DNA of 64,000 bases from Haloplanus sp. GDY1 (GTDB lineage: Archaea > Halobacteriota > Halobacteria > Halobacteriales > Haloferacaceae): positions 868,001-932,000 of the forward strand of contig NZ_CP098514.1 in assembly GCF_023703775.1 (NCBI RefSeq), given 5' to 3'. The position numbers and the translations under genes were made by a program. Positions 53,740-62,316 of the stretch are shown one piece after another (position 1 is the stretch's first letter; every line of letters begins with the position of its first letter). Under the pieces are notes generated by a model, which made no database searches, was not told the DNA's origin, and saw only the letters and a program-made list of their open reading frames with translations.

Positions 53740-53828
53740 ACTGCCTCGTCGCGCCGCCGAAAGTAAGGCCTTTGCCGCCGAATATCACTGATGAAAATCC
53801 CCGTCTGACGGACGGCGGTGGGATCGTC

Positions 53829-54479
53829 TCAGTCGTCGGCGTTCGCGGGCACGGGATCGAAGGGCACCCACTCCGACGCCCCGCCGAGGAAGCTACGGGA
53901 CCGGAGTTCCGGTCCCTCGCGGACGTCGATCCGACCGTCGCAGAACTGCGCGATGGTCCGCAGTTCGCGCTCGTCGTGCATCGCCGGATCGACGAGGAAG
54001 ACGCCGAGGCCGTCCACCTTGCTCACCCGCCCCGCGAGCGTGTGGACGAACCGCGAGACGGTCTGTAGCTCCGTGAGCGAGAGGACCGTCGATATCGAGA
54101 ACAGTCCCGTCCGGACCCGCCGAACCCCCTCCCGATGGAACTCCCGGTAGAGCTTGGAGTAGCGCATCCCGATGCCCGTCAGGTCCTGCGCGCTGGAGAC
54201 GGTCATCACGCGGGCGGGGACGCCGCTGTCGTCGCTGTCCAGACAGTCGACGATGCCCATCCGGTCCGGGGTTGGCTCGATGCCGACCGTCTCGCAGTCG
54301 GCCGCGGTGTCGGCGGCCGTCGTGTTCGTCGTCAGGACGATCACCCCATCGTCGCCGGCGAGCATCCGGTAGGCGAGTTCCTTGGTGCCGCCGTGCGACG
54401 GCCCGGCGACGAGGACGGTCGTCCCGGGCCTGACGGGATCGATCGGCAGTCCCTCGAAGGTGTAGTCCGCGTCACTCAT
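53829..54479 (-). CDS. RecA/KaiC-fold protein with altered Walker A (DUF7504-like)
   Basis: A 216-residue protein, ATG at 54479. It opens with a RecA-like core, PGTTVLVAGPSHGGTKELAYRML, where the P-loop reads GPSHGGTK (residues 26-33) instead of GxxxxGK[ST]. A hydrophobic strand ending LGVFLVDPA sits at the Walker B position. Such proteins are common beside haloarchaeal kinases and bacterio-opsin-activator-like regulators. ATP binding is doubtful. Its start overlaps the stop of the REC-GAF gene by eight bases, so they are probably cotranslated. Confidence 0.75.
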   Translation of the reverse strand: MSDADYTFEGLPIDPVRPGTTVLVAGPSHGGTKELAYRMLAGDDGVIVLTTNTTAADTAADCETVGIEPTPDRMGIVDCLDSDDSGVPARVMTVSSAQDLTGIGMRYSKLYREFHREGVRRVRTGLFSISTVLSLTELQTVSRFVHTLAGRVSKVDGLGVFLVDPAMHDERELRTIAQFCDGRIDVREGPELRSRSFLGGASEWVPFDPVPANADD

Positions 54480-55359
54480 CGGCCTCACCCGCCGTGGCCT
54501 CGTGGAGGCGCCTGCGGAGGTCCAGTCTGTCCATCACGTCGTCGGCGAGCGCCGAGAGCAGGTCACGCTCCGCCGCCGTGAGCGTCCCCGGTTCGTCGTC
54601 GAACAGGCAGAAGACGCCGACCGCGTCGCCCGCGGCGGTCCGGATCGGCGCCCCGGCGTAGAACCGGATCGAGGCCTCGATCAACGCCTCGTTGCCCTCG
54701 AAGCGCGGGTCCGCCTGCGTGTCGGGGATCACCGTCACCCCGTCGTCGAGGATGGCGTAGGTACAGACCGTCCGTTCGCGGTCCAACCGATCCACGTCGA
54801 CCTCGTGACAGGCGACGAACCGCTCCTGGTGGGCGTCGAGGAAGCCGACCGTCGCCGCGTCGACGTCGAACAGCGCGGCCGCGATCCTCGTGAGGCGGTC
54901 GAGCGACGCGTCGGGAACGCCGGGCAGGTCGTCGACGTACTTCGTCACGGCGTCGAGGCGGGCGTCCTCGTCGTCGGGGAGGGGGTAGGCGGTCTGGCTC
55001 CGGTTGTCGACGCTGAACTCGAGGAGGTCGACCAACTCCTCGCGTGCGTCCGGCGCCCCCTTGTCGACGTACTCGACGACGGCCGTCCCGAGGTCGGCGG
55101 TGTCGAGTTCGTCGAACCCGGCGTCGGTGAAGAGGACGCAGGTCGCGTCGGGAACGGTCGTGCGCGCTCGCTCGACGAGTTCGAGTCCGGTTCCGTCGGG
55201 GAGGTCGTACTCGGTGACGACGCCGGCGACCGACTCGTCGAGCGCCTCGCGGGCCTCGGCCAGCGAGCCACTGAGCGTCGCGTCGATACCGGCCTCCCGG
55301 AGTGCGGCCCGCGTGGCACGTCCGTCCTCCGGGGCGGGATCGACACACAGGACCCTCAT
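54472..55359 (-). CDS. Receiver-GAF protein with Glu at the phosphorylation site
   Basis: A 295-residue protein. The N-terminal CheY-like domain (1-115) has VVTEYDLPDG, placing E50 at the phosphoacceptor position, and keeps K100. The acidic pair is weakened (CVDPAPED). A Glu there could mimic a permanently phosphorylated state. Residues ~130-285 are a GAF domain (RFVACHEVDVDRLDRERTVCTY; FYAGAPI). No output domain is present. It overlaps the RecA-like gene and lies next to the kinase gene on the same strand. Confidence 0.85.
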   Translation of the reverse strand: MRVLCVDPAPEDGRATRAALREAGIDATLSGSLAEAREALDESVAGVVTEYDLPDGTGLELVERARTTVPDATCVLFTDAGFDELDTADLGTAVVEYVDKGAPDAREELVDLLEFSVDNRSQTAYPLPDDEDARLDAVTKYVDDLPGVPDASLDRLTRIAAALFDVDAATVGFLDAHQERFVACHEVDVDRLDRERTVCTYAILDDGVTVIPDTQADPRFEGNEALIEASIRFYAGAPIRTAAGDAVGVFCLFDDEPGTLTAAERDLLSALADDVMDRLDLRRRLHEATAGEADE

Positions 55360-55466
55360 ATCCTACGTCTGACCGCCCCCGATCATAAGTCCCCAACATC
55401 GAACGACCGACAGGTGCGTCGCCGCGGAAGGGAACGCACTTCACCCCGGCCGCCGAGGATCGACCG

Positions 55467-55910
55467 ATGACGGTCTTCCTCGACGACGTCGACCGCTGGG
55501 ACGGCGAGTCACACGGGACGTACGCGGTGACCGAGGCGGAAATCGTGGAGTTCGCGGAGCGCTACGACCCGCAGTGGTTCCACACCGACCCCGACCGCGC
55601 CGCCGACTCCATCTACGGCGGCTTGATCGCCAGCGGCTGGCACACCGCGGCGATGTCGATGCGGCTGTTCGTCGACGGCTTCCTCGGCGAGACGGCGACG
55701 CTCGGCGCGAAGGGGCTGGATCGGCTCCGCTGGCCCGCGCCGGTCGTCCCCGGCGACGAACTCACGGTCCACTCGACGATCCACGGCGTCGACGGATCGG
55801 ACGGTACCGACGACTACGGGGTGGTTCGCTGGGGCGTCGAGACGACGGCCGGGGGAGGCGAGAAGACGGTGCTGGCGTTCGAGGCGCTGGTGTTGGTCGC
55901 GCGTGCGTGA
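55467..55910 (+). CDS. MaoC-like hot-dog dehydratase
   Basis: A 147-residue single hot-dog-fold protein. The hydratase motif appears as FAERYDPQWFHTDPDRA (D34, H38), followed by FGG-like IYGGLIASGWHTAAMSMRL. Members hydrate enoyl-CoA or related thioesters in fatty-acid, polyhydroxyalkanoate or CO2-assimilation routes. No pathway partners are adjacent, so the substrate is unknown. It converges with the trmJ gene (12-base gap). Confidence 0.87.
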   Translation: MTVFLDDVDRWDGESHGTYAVTEAEIVEFAERYDPQWFHTDPDRAADSIYGGLIASGWHTAAMSMRLFVDGFLGETATLGAKGLDRLRWPAPVVPGDELTVHSTIHGVDGSDGTDDYGVVRWGVETTAGGGEKTVLAFEALVLVARA

Positions 55911-55922
55911 CGACCGACGACG

Positions 55923-56690
55923 TCACCACCGGTCGGGTTCGTCGTACTCAGAGAGCAGTTCCCGGCGGTGGCGCAACTGCCCGGTCGCCCGGCGCAAGAC
56001 CCCGAGCAGGGTGTGGATCTCCCGGTCCGTCGGGTGGGCGCGGCCGATCAGCCGCCGCACCAGCCGCCGGGTCTTGTCGCGTTTGACCTCGCGGTAGCCG
56101 CTGGCGTCCAGGAACTCGCCGACGAAGTCGTGGAACCGCTCGACGTCCGCCTCCGTGGCCCGCTCGCGCTCCACGTCCGGCAACTGCGTCTCCTCGACGG
56201 TCAGCCCCCGGAGTTCGTAGAGCAGGATCGTCGCCGCCTGCCCCAGGTTCAGGACGGGGTAGTCCGCGCTCGCGGGGATCGAACACACCTCGTCGAGCCG
56301 GCCGAGTTCCTCGTTGTCGAGGCCGCGCCCCTCCCGGCCGAACACCAGAGCGGTCGGCGCGTCGACCGTCTCCAGGCTGTCGGCCAACTCCCGGGGCGTC
56401 TTGAACGGGAAGCGCACGTGTCGTCGGCTGTCCTCACCCGTGATGGCCGTGCAGCCGACCGTGTGGTAGTTCGCGACCACCTCGTCGAGGGTCACCTCGT
56501 CGGCGTTCGGGAGCACGTCCTCGCGGGCGTGGCCGGCGAAGCCGTAGGCCTCGCCGTCGGGGTCGAGTTCCGGCGGGTCCACCAGCTTGAGATCCGTCAG
56601 CCCGAAGTTCTTCATCGCGCGGGCGATGGTGCCGACGTTGCCCGGCGTCTCGGCGTCGACGACGACGACGACCGGTCGCTGGCCGCTCAT
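55923..56690 (-). CDS. trmJ: SPOUT tRNA methyltransferase TrmJ-like
   Basis: A 255-residue protein. The ATG at 56690 ([26 protein letters not shown]) starts the SPOUT domain; the longer frame is rejected. The trefoil-knot motifs [16 protein letters not shown] and [15 protein letters not shown] are intact. A C-terminal ~75-residue extension with many basic residues ([18 protein letters not shown]) fits TrmJ, which 2'-O-methylates nucleotide 32 of tRNA. It overlaps the upstream hypothetical gene by ATGA. Confidence 0.9.
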   Translation of the reverse strand: MSGQRPVVVVVDAETPGNVGTIARAMKNFGLTDLKLVDPPELDPDGEAYGFAGHAREDVLPNADEVTLDEVVANYHTVGCTAITGEDSRRHVRFPFKTPRELADSLETVDAPTALVFGREGRGLDNEELGRLDEVCSIPASADYPVLNLGQAATILLYELRGLTVEETQLPDVERERATEADVERFHDFVGEFLDASGYREVKRDKTRRLVRRLIGRAHPTDREIHTLLGVLRRATGQLRHRRELLSEYDEPDRW

Positions 56691-57271
56691 CGGGACGGGT
56701 AGTCGGTGCCGAGGTCGACGTCGTCGAGGTCGACGTCCTCGTCGTCGCTCTCGCCGTCGTCGCTCTCGCCGTCGTACCTCTCGCGGAGGTCGATCCGTCG
56801 GCCGTCGAAGTCCTCGTTGAGTCGGCGGTGGATCTCCTGTGGATCGGGCAGCGAGGGGAGTTCCGCGGGGTCGGTCTCGACGTGATCGAGGCCGCCGTAC
56901 CCCTCGGGGGCACGGCCGCCGTCGTCGAACCACTCGTGGAACGCGTCGCGGAAGCGCTCCGTGCCGCGGTGGGCCTTGCCGCCAGCCTCGCGGTACCAGT
57001 AGAGGAAGTCCGCCTCGTGGGCGTCACAGAGCAGGATCTCCTCGCCGGGTTCGCCGTAGACGATGGCCGCCTGCGTACACCGCTCCACGTCCTCCTCGCC
57101 GTACACCAGATAGCAGGCGTCACAGGGCTGGTCGACGAGGCGGGTGAGGCGGACGAGCCGGTCCCGGGAGTCCGCGGGCATCTCGTCGAGGGGCTTGAAC
57201 TCCCCGTCGTCGGTGAACACCTCGGACTCCTCGAAGCGCCAGCCGCGAAGCCCGATACTGACCTTTGCCAT
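56687..57271 (-). CDS. Cys-rich hypothetical haloarchaeal protein
   Basis: A 194-residue protein, ATG at 57271 ([23 protein letters not shown]). Cysteines C50, C53, C65 and C82 (DQPCDAC, VERC, LLCDAH) could bind zinc. The C-terminal 30 residues are almost all Asp/Glu/Ser/Gly. It overlaps the trmJ start, so an RNA-modification-related role is possible but only by context. A close-packed AATAAA lies near 57293-57300 on the promoter side. Confidence 0.7.
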   Translation of the reverse strand: MAKVSIGLRGWRFEESEVFTDDGEFKPLDEMPADSRDRLVRLTRLVDQPCDACYLVYGEEDVERCTQAAIVYGEPGEEILLCDAHEADFLYWYREAGGKAHRGTERFRDAFHEWFDDGGRAPEGYGGLDHVETDPAELPSLPDPQEIHRRLNEDFDGRRIDLRERYDGESDDGESDDEDVDLDDVDLGTDYPSR

Positions 57272-57345
57272 TGGACGGCGGTAGCGCCCGGGCGAATAAA
57301 AAGAGCGCGTCTTCGACGCCCTGACGCCGCCGGCTCGGCCCTGGC

Positions 57346-58302
57346 TCACTCGCCCCCGTCGCGTGGCGTCCACCGCGTCACGCGGTCGGCGACCTTGAGC
57401 GCCCCGTCGCGCCGGCGGAGGTACGCTACGAGGAGAACGCCACCCGCGGCGGCGGCGCCCACGTGGACGAGGCCCTCCTCACCCACCCACCGGGACGGCC
57501 CCACGAGGTCGAGCGCCAGGAGTTCGGGCACCGCCCCCGAGACGCCGAGTCCGAACAGTCCCTGCGTGTAGTTGTAGAGCGCGTGAAATCCGATCGGTAG
57601 CGCGAGGTCGCCGGTCAGGGCGTACACGCCCCCGAGGATCGCCCCGGCGAGCAGGTAGTAGCCGTACTGTCCGGGGTGGGTTACCTTGCCGCCGTGGAGG
57701 GCGGCGAAGACGAGGGCGCTGAGGAGGACGGCGAGGAGGACGGCCGGCCGCCGCCCCAGCGAGTCCTGGCCGCCCTCCGCGAGGTTCTTCAGCATCGTCG
57801 CCCGGAAGACGAACTCCTCCCACGCCGCCGCGACGGCGACGAGCGCGAACGCCCCGACGGTCGCGGGGAGGAACGGGAGGACGCCCGGTGCCTCGGTGAC
57901 GCCGGTCACGGCGGCCCAGTCGGCGCCGAGCACCACTGCGAGGGCGCCGGCGTTGACGGCCGTGCCGATGCCGGCGCCGACGGCGAGCGATCGGACCCAC
58001 CGGCGGTCGACCGCCAGGCCGTACTCGGCGGTCGGTCGACGGTCGATCAGTCGCGCGCTGGCGACGACGGCGACGGCGAGGATCGCGGCGATCCCGAGGA
58101 GTTCGAGCAGTTCGCGGACGGGATGCTCGAACCGCGTCCGAACGGCCGTCTGGACGACCGCGAGGGCGAGAAAAGTCGTCACGAGGGGCAGTACCGCCCG
58201 TATCGGCGCCCGGAGTCGGCGGCCGTCGCGGGTCCGGATCGGCCACGCGAGCCATCGCCGGATCCGTCGCCACGGGGATCGATCGGTCGTCGGGGTCGAC
58301 AT
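57346..58302 (-). CDS. CPBP-family intramembrane metalloprotease (CAAX-like)
   Basis: A 318-residue multi-pass membrane protein, ATG at 58302 ([13 protein letters not shown]); an upstream start eight codons earlier is less likely. Protease motifs: EExxxR as [11 protein letters not shown] (E162, E163, R167), ALHGG (H203) and [11 protein letters not shown] (H240, N244). These are the expected ABI/CPBP zinc ligands. Function could be peptide or prenyl-protein processing. Divergent from a winged-helix regulator. Confidence 0.88.
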   Translation of the reverse strand: MSTPTTDRSPWRRIRRWLAWPIRTRDGRRLRAPIRAVLPLVTTFLALAVVQTAVRTRFEHPVRELLELLGIAAILAVAVVASARLIDRRPTAEYGLAVDRRWVRSLAVGAGIGTAVNAGALAVVLGADWAAVTGVTEAPGVLPFLPATVGAFALVAVAAAWEEFVFRATMLKNLAEGGQDSLGRRPAVLLAVLLSALVFAALHGGKVTHPGQYGYYLLAGAILGGVYALTGDLALPIGFHALYNYTQGLFGLGVSGAVPELLALDLVGPSRWVGEEGLVHVGAAAAGGVLLVAYLRRRDGALKVADRVTRWTPRDGGE

Positions 58303-58372
58303 GCTCGGAGGGACCGACGGAGCCACCCTATCGGTGCGGGCACGGCTTCCGATACGGAAGCCGGACGGCCCT

Positions 58373-58379
58373 TTTATTC
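58373..58379 (+). promoter_or_regulatory. TATA-like box of the winged-helix operon
   Basis: CTTTTATTC region, about 26 bases before the ATG at 58402. Confidence 0.5.
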
Positions 58380-58401
58380 GCCGCCGCCCGTTGGTACCGG
58401 T

Positions 58402-58746
58402 ATGGACGGGGACGGGGACGACGAACTCCTCGCGTTGCTCGACGACGAGTACGCGCGGGCCATCCTCGCCGAACTCACCACCGAACCGATGTCAGCCTCC
58501 GAACTCTGTGCCGCGTGTGAGATGTCCGATCCGACGGCGTACCGTCGCCTCGAACGGCTGGAGGCGGCCGACCTCGTGGTCGAGCAGCAGGCGATCGACC
58601 CGGACGGCCACCACTACAAGCGCTACGCCGCGACCGTCGAGGAGGTGACCGTCGCGTTCGCCGACGGATCGTGCGAGGTGTCCGTCACCAGATCCTCGAC
58701 GAACCCGGCCGATCGGTTCACCGACCTGTTCGAGGGGGTGTCCTGA
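58402..58746 (+). CDS. ArsR-like winged-helix regulator
   Basis: A 114-residue protein, ATG at 58402 (MDGDGDDELLALLDDEYARAILAEL). The HTH reads SASELCAACEMSDPTAYRRLERLEAADLV and the wing HHYKRYAATVEEVTVAF. No ligand domain. It probably autoregulates the short operon with the two small membrane proteins that follow (one-base gap). Confidence 0.85.
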   Translation: MDGDGDDELLALLDDEYARAILAELTTEPMSASELCAACEMSDPTAYRRLERLEAADLVVEQQAIDPDGHHYKRYAATVEEVTVAFADGSCEVSVTRSSTNPADRFTDLFEGVS

Positions 58747-58747
58747 A

Positions 58748-59077
58748 ATGCGTTCGCTCCCCTTACAGCTGCGGGCCGGCGGGGCCGATCCCCTGCTGTC
58801 GGTCGCCGTCGTCGGACTCACGCTCCTCTCGATCGCCCTCTCGGTGGCGATCGCCGCGCTCCTCGTCCGTGGCTACCGCCGCGGACCGGGCCACGCCGGA
58901 ATGCTGCGTCTCGCGGTCGGGCTCATCCTGCTCACCACCGTGCCGGAGCTCCTGCGGATCGGGCTCCCGACGGTCACCGCCGCCGGCGACGTCGGTCGAT
59001 CGCTCCTCGTGAGCGGCTGTGAACTGCTGGGACTCGGAACCATCATCCTGGCGGTCTACGGGGGTGGGTCGGAGTGA
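58748..59077 (+). CDS. Small three-helix membrane protein
   Basis: A 109-residue protein with hydrophobic segments near 18-41, 52-72 and 85-104. It resembles the following gene, sharing the VRGYRRG-type loop after the first helix. Such pairs after a winged-helix gene recur in haloarchaea (DUF7521-like, from memory). Its stop overlaps the GTG of the next gene. Function unknown; a sensor partner of the regulator is possible. Confidence 0.75.
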   Translation: MRSLPLQLRAGGADPLLSVAVVGLTLLSIALSVAIAALLVRGYRRGPGHAGMLRLAVGLILLTTVPELLRIGLPTVTAAGDVGRSLLVSGCELLGLGTIILAVYGGGSE

Positions 59078-59364
59078 TTCCGGACCTCCCGCTCGCTCCC
59101 GAGAGCGTCGCGTGGGCGTCGCGTGGGCTGACGGCCGTCGTCGGCCTCTTCGTCGCGACGCTGGCGTACCGTGGATACAGGCGCAACGACGCCCCGCAGA
59201 TGCGGGCGCTCGCGGTCGGCGTGGGCCTGTTGACCGCCGGCGTCTTCCTCGTCGTCACCGTCGTCGACGCGGTGGGAGCCGGCGCCGGCGTCGTCCTGCT
59301 CGCCCGCGGACTCGTCACCGTGGCCGGCCTCTGTGCCGTGCTGATCGCCGTTCGCTACCGGTGA
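59074..59364 (+). CDS. Small three-helix membrane protein, paralogue of the preceding gene
   Basis: A 96-residue protein starting at GTG 59074, overlapping the previous stop by four bases (GTGA). Three hydrophobic segments (~19-33, 45-66, 73-93) with LAYRGYRRNDAPQMRALAVGVGLL after the first. The likeness to its neighbour suggests tandem duplication. Unknown function. Confidence 0.75.
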   Translation: MIPDLPLAPESVAWASRGLTAVVGLFVATLAYRGYRRNDAPQMRALAVGVGLLTAGVFLVVTVVDAVGAGAGVVLLARGLVTVAGLCAVLIAVRYR

Positions 59365-59444
59365 CTCGGCCGCGCTCCCGGCGGCGAGTCCGCACCGTTC
59401 CCCCGACCGGTTCGCATATGGTGATCGGGGCCGGAAGGCCGCCC

Positions 59445-60593
59445 ATGCGAAACGTGGACGCCGCGGGCCTCGGCATCGGCGACGACTACCCGCCACGACT
59501 CATGGGGGTGTTGAACGTCAGCGAGGAGTCGCCGTACGAGCCGAGCGTGTTCGACGACCCCGGCGAGGCGGCCGCGTACGTCGACGAGGAACTCATCGAC
59601 GAGGGCGCCGACATCGTCGACGTCGGCCTCGAATCCGCGAACAAGCGCTTCGAGGTGCTCTCCGCCGAGGGGGAACTCGACCGCCTCGACACCGCGGTCG
59701 AGGCCATCGAGAGCGTCTCCGGCGACGCCGTCTTCTCCATCGAGACGCGCTATCACGAGGTGGCCGAGGCGGCGCTCGACGCTGGCTTCGACATGGTGAA
59801 CGACATCTGTGGCTTCGCCGATCCCGAGATGCCGCGGGTCTGTGCCGAGCGCGACGTGGCGGTCGTGAAGATGGCGAGTCCGCCGGACCTGGAGCGACCG
59901 GGGGCCGTCGAGGACGTCGACGACATCTACGACGCGCTGCAACGCGAGGGGCTCACGGAGAAGACGGTCGTCGACCCCGCGTTCGGCGGCTGGAGCGAGG
60001 ACAAGACCCTCGAAGACGACCGGGAGACCTTCCGCCGCCTCCGGGAGTTCCGCGCCCTCGACCGTCCCATCCTCGTCTCCATCAACCGCAAGAACTTCCT
60101 CCGGGACATCGCCGGCCGCTCGACCGAGGCGGCCCTGCCCGTCTCCCTGGCCGCCACCGCCATGGCCGTCGAGCGCGGCGCACACGTGATCCGCACCCAC
60201 GACGTCGCCGAGACGCGGGACGCCGCCCTCGTCGGCGACGCCTTCGCCCGCGACCGACTCCGGGCCACCGGCGGCGCCGTGACCGTCGAGGAACTCGACG
60301 TGACGGGCGTCGGGGAGATGCGCCGCCACCTCGACCGACTCGGAGGGGACCCGTCGGCGGCCCGCCGGGGCACCGTCCGCACCTTCGAACTCGGCGGCCT
60401 CTCGCCCGCGGACCGCGACGTCCTGGACGCCGCCGCCCGGGGAACCGCCGCCGTGGTCGCCGGCGCCCCGGACGACGACCGCCGCCTGCTCGCGGGGACG
60501 CCCGCCGACCTGACCGCCGTCGTCGAGGCCGCTACCGGCGGTTCCGACGCGCTCGACCGGGCGCTCGCCGCGGTCGAATCCGTTGCCGGCTAA
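59445..60593 (+). CDS. folP: Dihydropteroate synthase-like protein
   Basis: A 382-residue protein, ATG at 59445 (MRNVDAAGLGIG); the upstream open frame is not coding. DHPS landmarks are recognisable but diverged: LMGVLNVSEESPYEPS (ILNVTPDSF type), GADIVDVGLESANKRF, MVNDICGF, VVDPAFGG and SINRKNFLRDI. About 100 extra C-terminal residues follow the barrel. It would join a pterin to an aminobenzoate-type group in folate or pterin-cofactor synthesis. The MptE-like kinase gene follows 102 bases later, supporting this. Confidence 0.85.
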   Translation: MRNVDAAGLGIGDDYPPRLMGVLNVSEESPYEPSVFDDPGEAAAYVDEELIDEGADIVDVGLESANKRFEVLSAEGELDRLDTAVEAIESVSGDAVFSIETRYHEVAEAALDAGFDMVNDICGFADPEMPRVCAERDVAVVKMASPPDLERPGAVEDVDDIYDALQREGLTEKTVVDPAFGGWSEDKTLEDDRETFRRLREFRALDRPILVSINRKNFLRDIAGRSTEAALPVSLAATAMAVERGAHVIRTHDVAETRDAALVGDAFARDRLRATGGAVTVEELDVTGVGEMRRHLDRLGGDPSAARRGTVRTFELGGLSPADRDVLDAAARGTAAVVAGAPDDDRRLLAGTPADLTAVVEAATGGSDALDRALAAVESVAG

Positions 60594-60695
60594 GAGAAAG
60601 CTTATGCCAGACGCTTCGAAAACGAGGGCGTGGAAGCCGGGGCGACACACGGGTAGGGGTACTTGGTGTCGTTCCGGCTACTGTGACCTTATTGG

Positions 60696-61373
60696 ATGAA
60701 CTACCAGACGTGGGTCCCGGTGTACGAACGCATCCTCGACGACTTCGGCTACTCCCGCGCCGAGGACGAGCGCGCACGCGACGTGCTCGCGGAACTGGTC
60801 GACCCCTTCGACGAGTCGCGGTTCGACCCCGTTTCGGGCGCCACCGTCGCCGTCGCCGGCGCTGGACCCTCCCTCGGCGACCAGGTCGGCGTCGCTGCCG
60901 ACGCCGACCTGGTCGTCGCCGCCTCCACCGCCGCGGCGACGCTCCGGGAGGCCGGCGTCGGCGTCGACCTGATGGTGACCGACCTCGACAAGACGCCCGC
61001 GACGGCCCGGGACCTGACCCGCGAGGGCGTCCCCGTCGCCGTCCACGCCCACGGCGACAACGTCCCCGCCGTCGAGGAGTGGGTCCCCCGTCTCGACGGC
61101 GACCACGTCGTCCCGACGACGCAGACCGAACCCCGCGGCCCCGTCGCGAACTACGGCGGGTTCACCGACGGCGACCGGGCGGCCTTCCTCGCCGACGCCT
61201 TCGGCGCCGCGACCCTGCGGTTCCCGGGGTGGGACTTCGACGACCCCGCCGTCGACGCGACGAAACGCAAGAAACTGAGGTGGGCCGAGCGGTTGCTCGA
61301 ATGGCTCGAACGCCGACGCGGCGAGCGGTTCGCGATACTCGACGGCCGACGCGAGGGGATCGATCCGATCTGA
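60696..61373 (+). CDS. mptE: 6-hydroxymethylpterin diphosphokinase (MptE-like)
   Basis: A 225-residue DUF115-fold protein with GAGPSLGDQV (ATP site) and MVTDLDKTP (metal/substrate Asp). NYGGFTDGDRAAFLAD and AVDATKRKKLRWAE complete the pattern. MptE supplies 6-hydroxymethylpterin diphosphate, the substrate of the preceding DHPS-like enzyme, replacing bacterial FolK. Opposite-strand genes follow at once (4-base gap). Confidence 0.88.
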   Translation: MNYQTWVPVYERILDDFGYSRAEDERARDVLAELVDPFDESRFDPVSGATVAVAGAGPSLGDQVGVAADADLVVAASTAAATLREAGVGVDLMVTDLDKTPATARDLTREGVPVAVHAHGDNVPAVEEWVPRLDGDHVVPTTQTEPRGPVANYGGFTDGDRAAFLADAFGAATLRFPGWDFDDPAVDATKRKKLRWAERLLEWLERRRGERFAILDGRREGIDPI

Positions 61374-61377
61374 CCGA

Positions 61378-62316
61378 TCAGGCGTCCGCGCCGCCGTCGG
61401 CGGTGCCGCCGCTCGAATCGCTACTTCCCGAATCGCTCCCTCCCGAGTCGCCGCCGCTCGATCCGCCAGCGTCCGAGTCGCCGCCGCTCGACCCGCCAGC
61501 GTCCGATCCACTGGCGTCCGAACCGCCGTCACCGTCGCCGCCATCTGCACCGTCGGTCGATCCGCCGCTCGCCCCACCGGCGTCGTCCGAATCGCCGTTC
61601 GAACCGCCAGCATCGGATGCGCCGCTCGATCCGTCGCTCGGATCGCCGGCCGACCCACCGTCGTCGGCCGATCCGGCGTCCGAACCGTCCGCGTCGCTTC
61701 CGGCCTCGTCGTTGCCCGCTCCGCCGGCCTCGTCGTCGCCGGCGGCTCCGGTATCGGCACCGGCGTCGGCCGATCCGGCGTCCGAACCGTCCTCGCTGGC
61801 ATCACCGGCACCGACGTCGTCCTCGGCGGTACCGTCCTCACCGGCATCATCGTCGCCGACACCGTCCTCGCCGACACCCCCGCCCGCCGACGCTCCGTCG
61901 TCGCCATCGCCGTCGTCGGGCGATTGCGCGGGGGCGTCGGATCCGCTCGGGTCCGCGGCGGGTGCGTCGCCCGCGCCGTCACCCTCGTCGTCGGTGGCGC
62001 CGGTCGAGGTGGCGCCGGTCGGGACGTCGCCCGCCCCCTTCGCACCGCCGCCGGTCGGCTCGCCCGCGGGCGCCGTGCCCGCGACGTCGGTGTCGTTCCC
62101 GGTGGCGGAGGCCGGCCCGGACGGCGCGTCGAGCGCGAGGGGGGCGGCCTGCACCTGCGGTTCGATCACCGGTAGGTCGGAGACGTCGACGGTGGCGTCG
62201 ACGCCGGCGGCGTCGCTGAACACCGCGAGCGTGTAGCCGCCGCCGAGGGCGGCCGCGAAGACCACGCAGGCCACCGCGAGCAGGGGCAGGACCGCGCGCC
62301 GGTCGGCAGCCGTCAC
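61378..62316 (-). CDS. Exported Gly/Ser/Asp-rich low-complexity protein with SipW-type signal
   Basis: A 312-residue protein starting at GTG 62316, overlapping the signal peptidase stop by four bases. The N-terminus (VLPLLAVACVVFAAALGGGY) is followed by TLAVFSDAAG, like the signal end of SipW-dependent camelysin/TasA-type proteins. About 60 ordered residues follow. The remaining ~230 are repeats of Asp/Gly/Ser/Ala (for example DAGGSSGGDS), probably disordered. It may be a surface or matrix protein; the repeats could vary in length. Confidence 0.72.
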   Translation of the reverse strand: MTAADRRAVLPLLAVACVVFAAALGGGYTLAVFSDAAGVDATVDVSDLPVIEPQVQAAPLALDAPSGPASATGNDTDVAGTAPAGEPTGGGAKGAGDVPTGATSTGATDDEGDGAGDAPAADPSGSDAPAQSPDDGDGDDGASAGGGVGEDGVGDDDAGEDGTAEDDVGAGDASEDGSDAGSADAGADTGAAGDDEAGGAGNDEAGSDADGSDAGSADDGGSAGDPSDGSSGASDAGGSNGDSDDAGGASGGSTDGADGGDGDGGSDASGSDAGGSSGGDSDAGGSSGGDSGGSDSGSSDSSGGTADGGADA

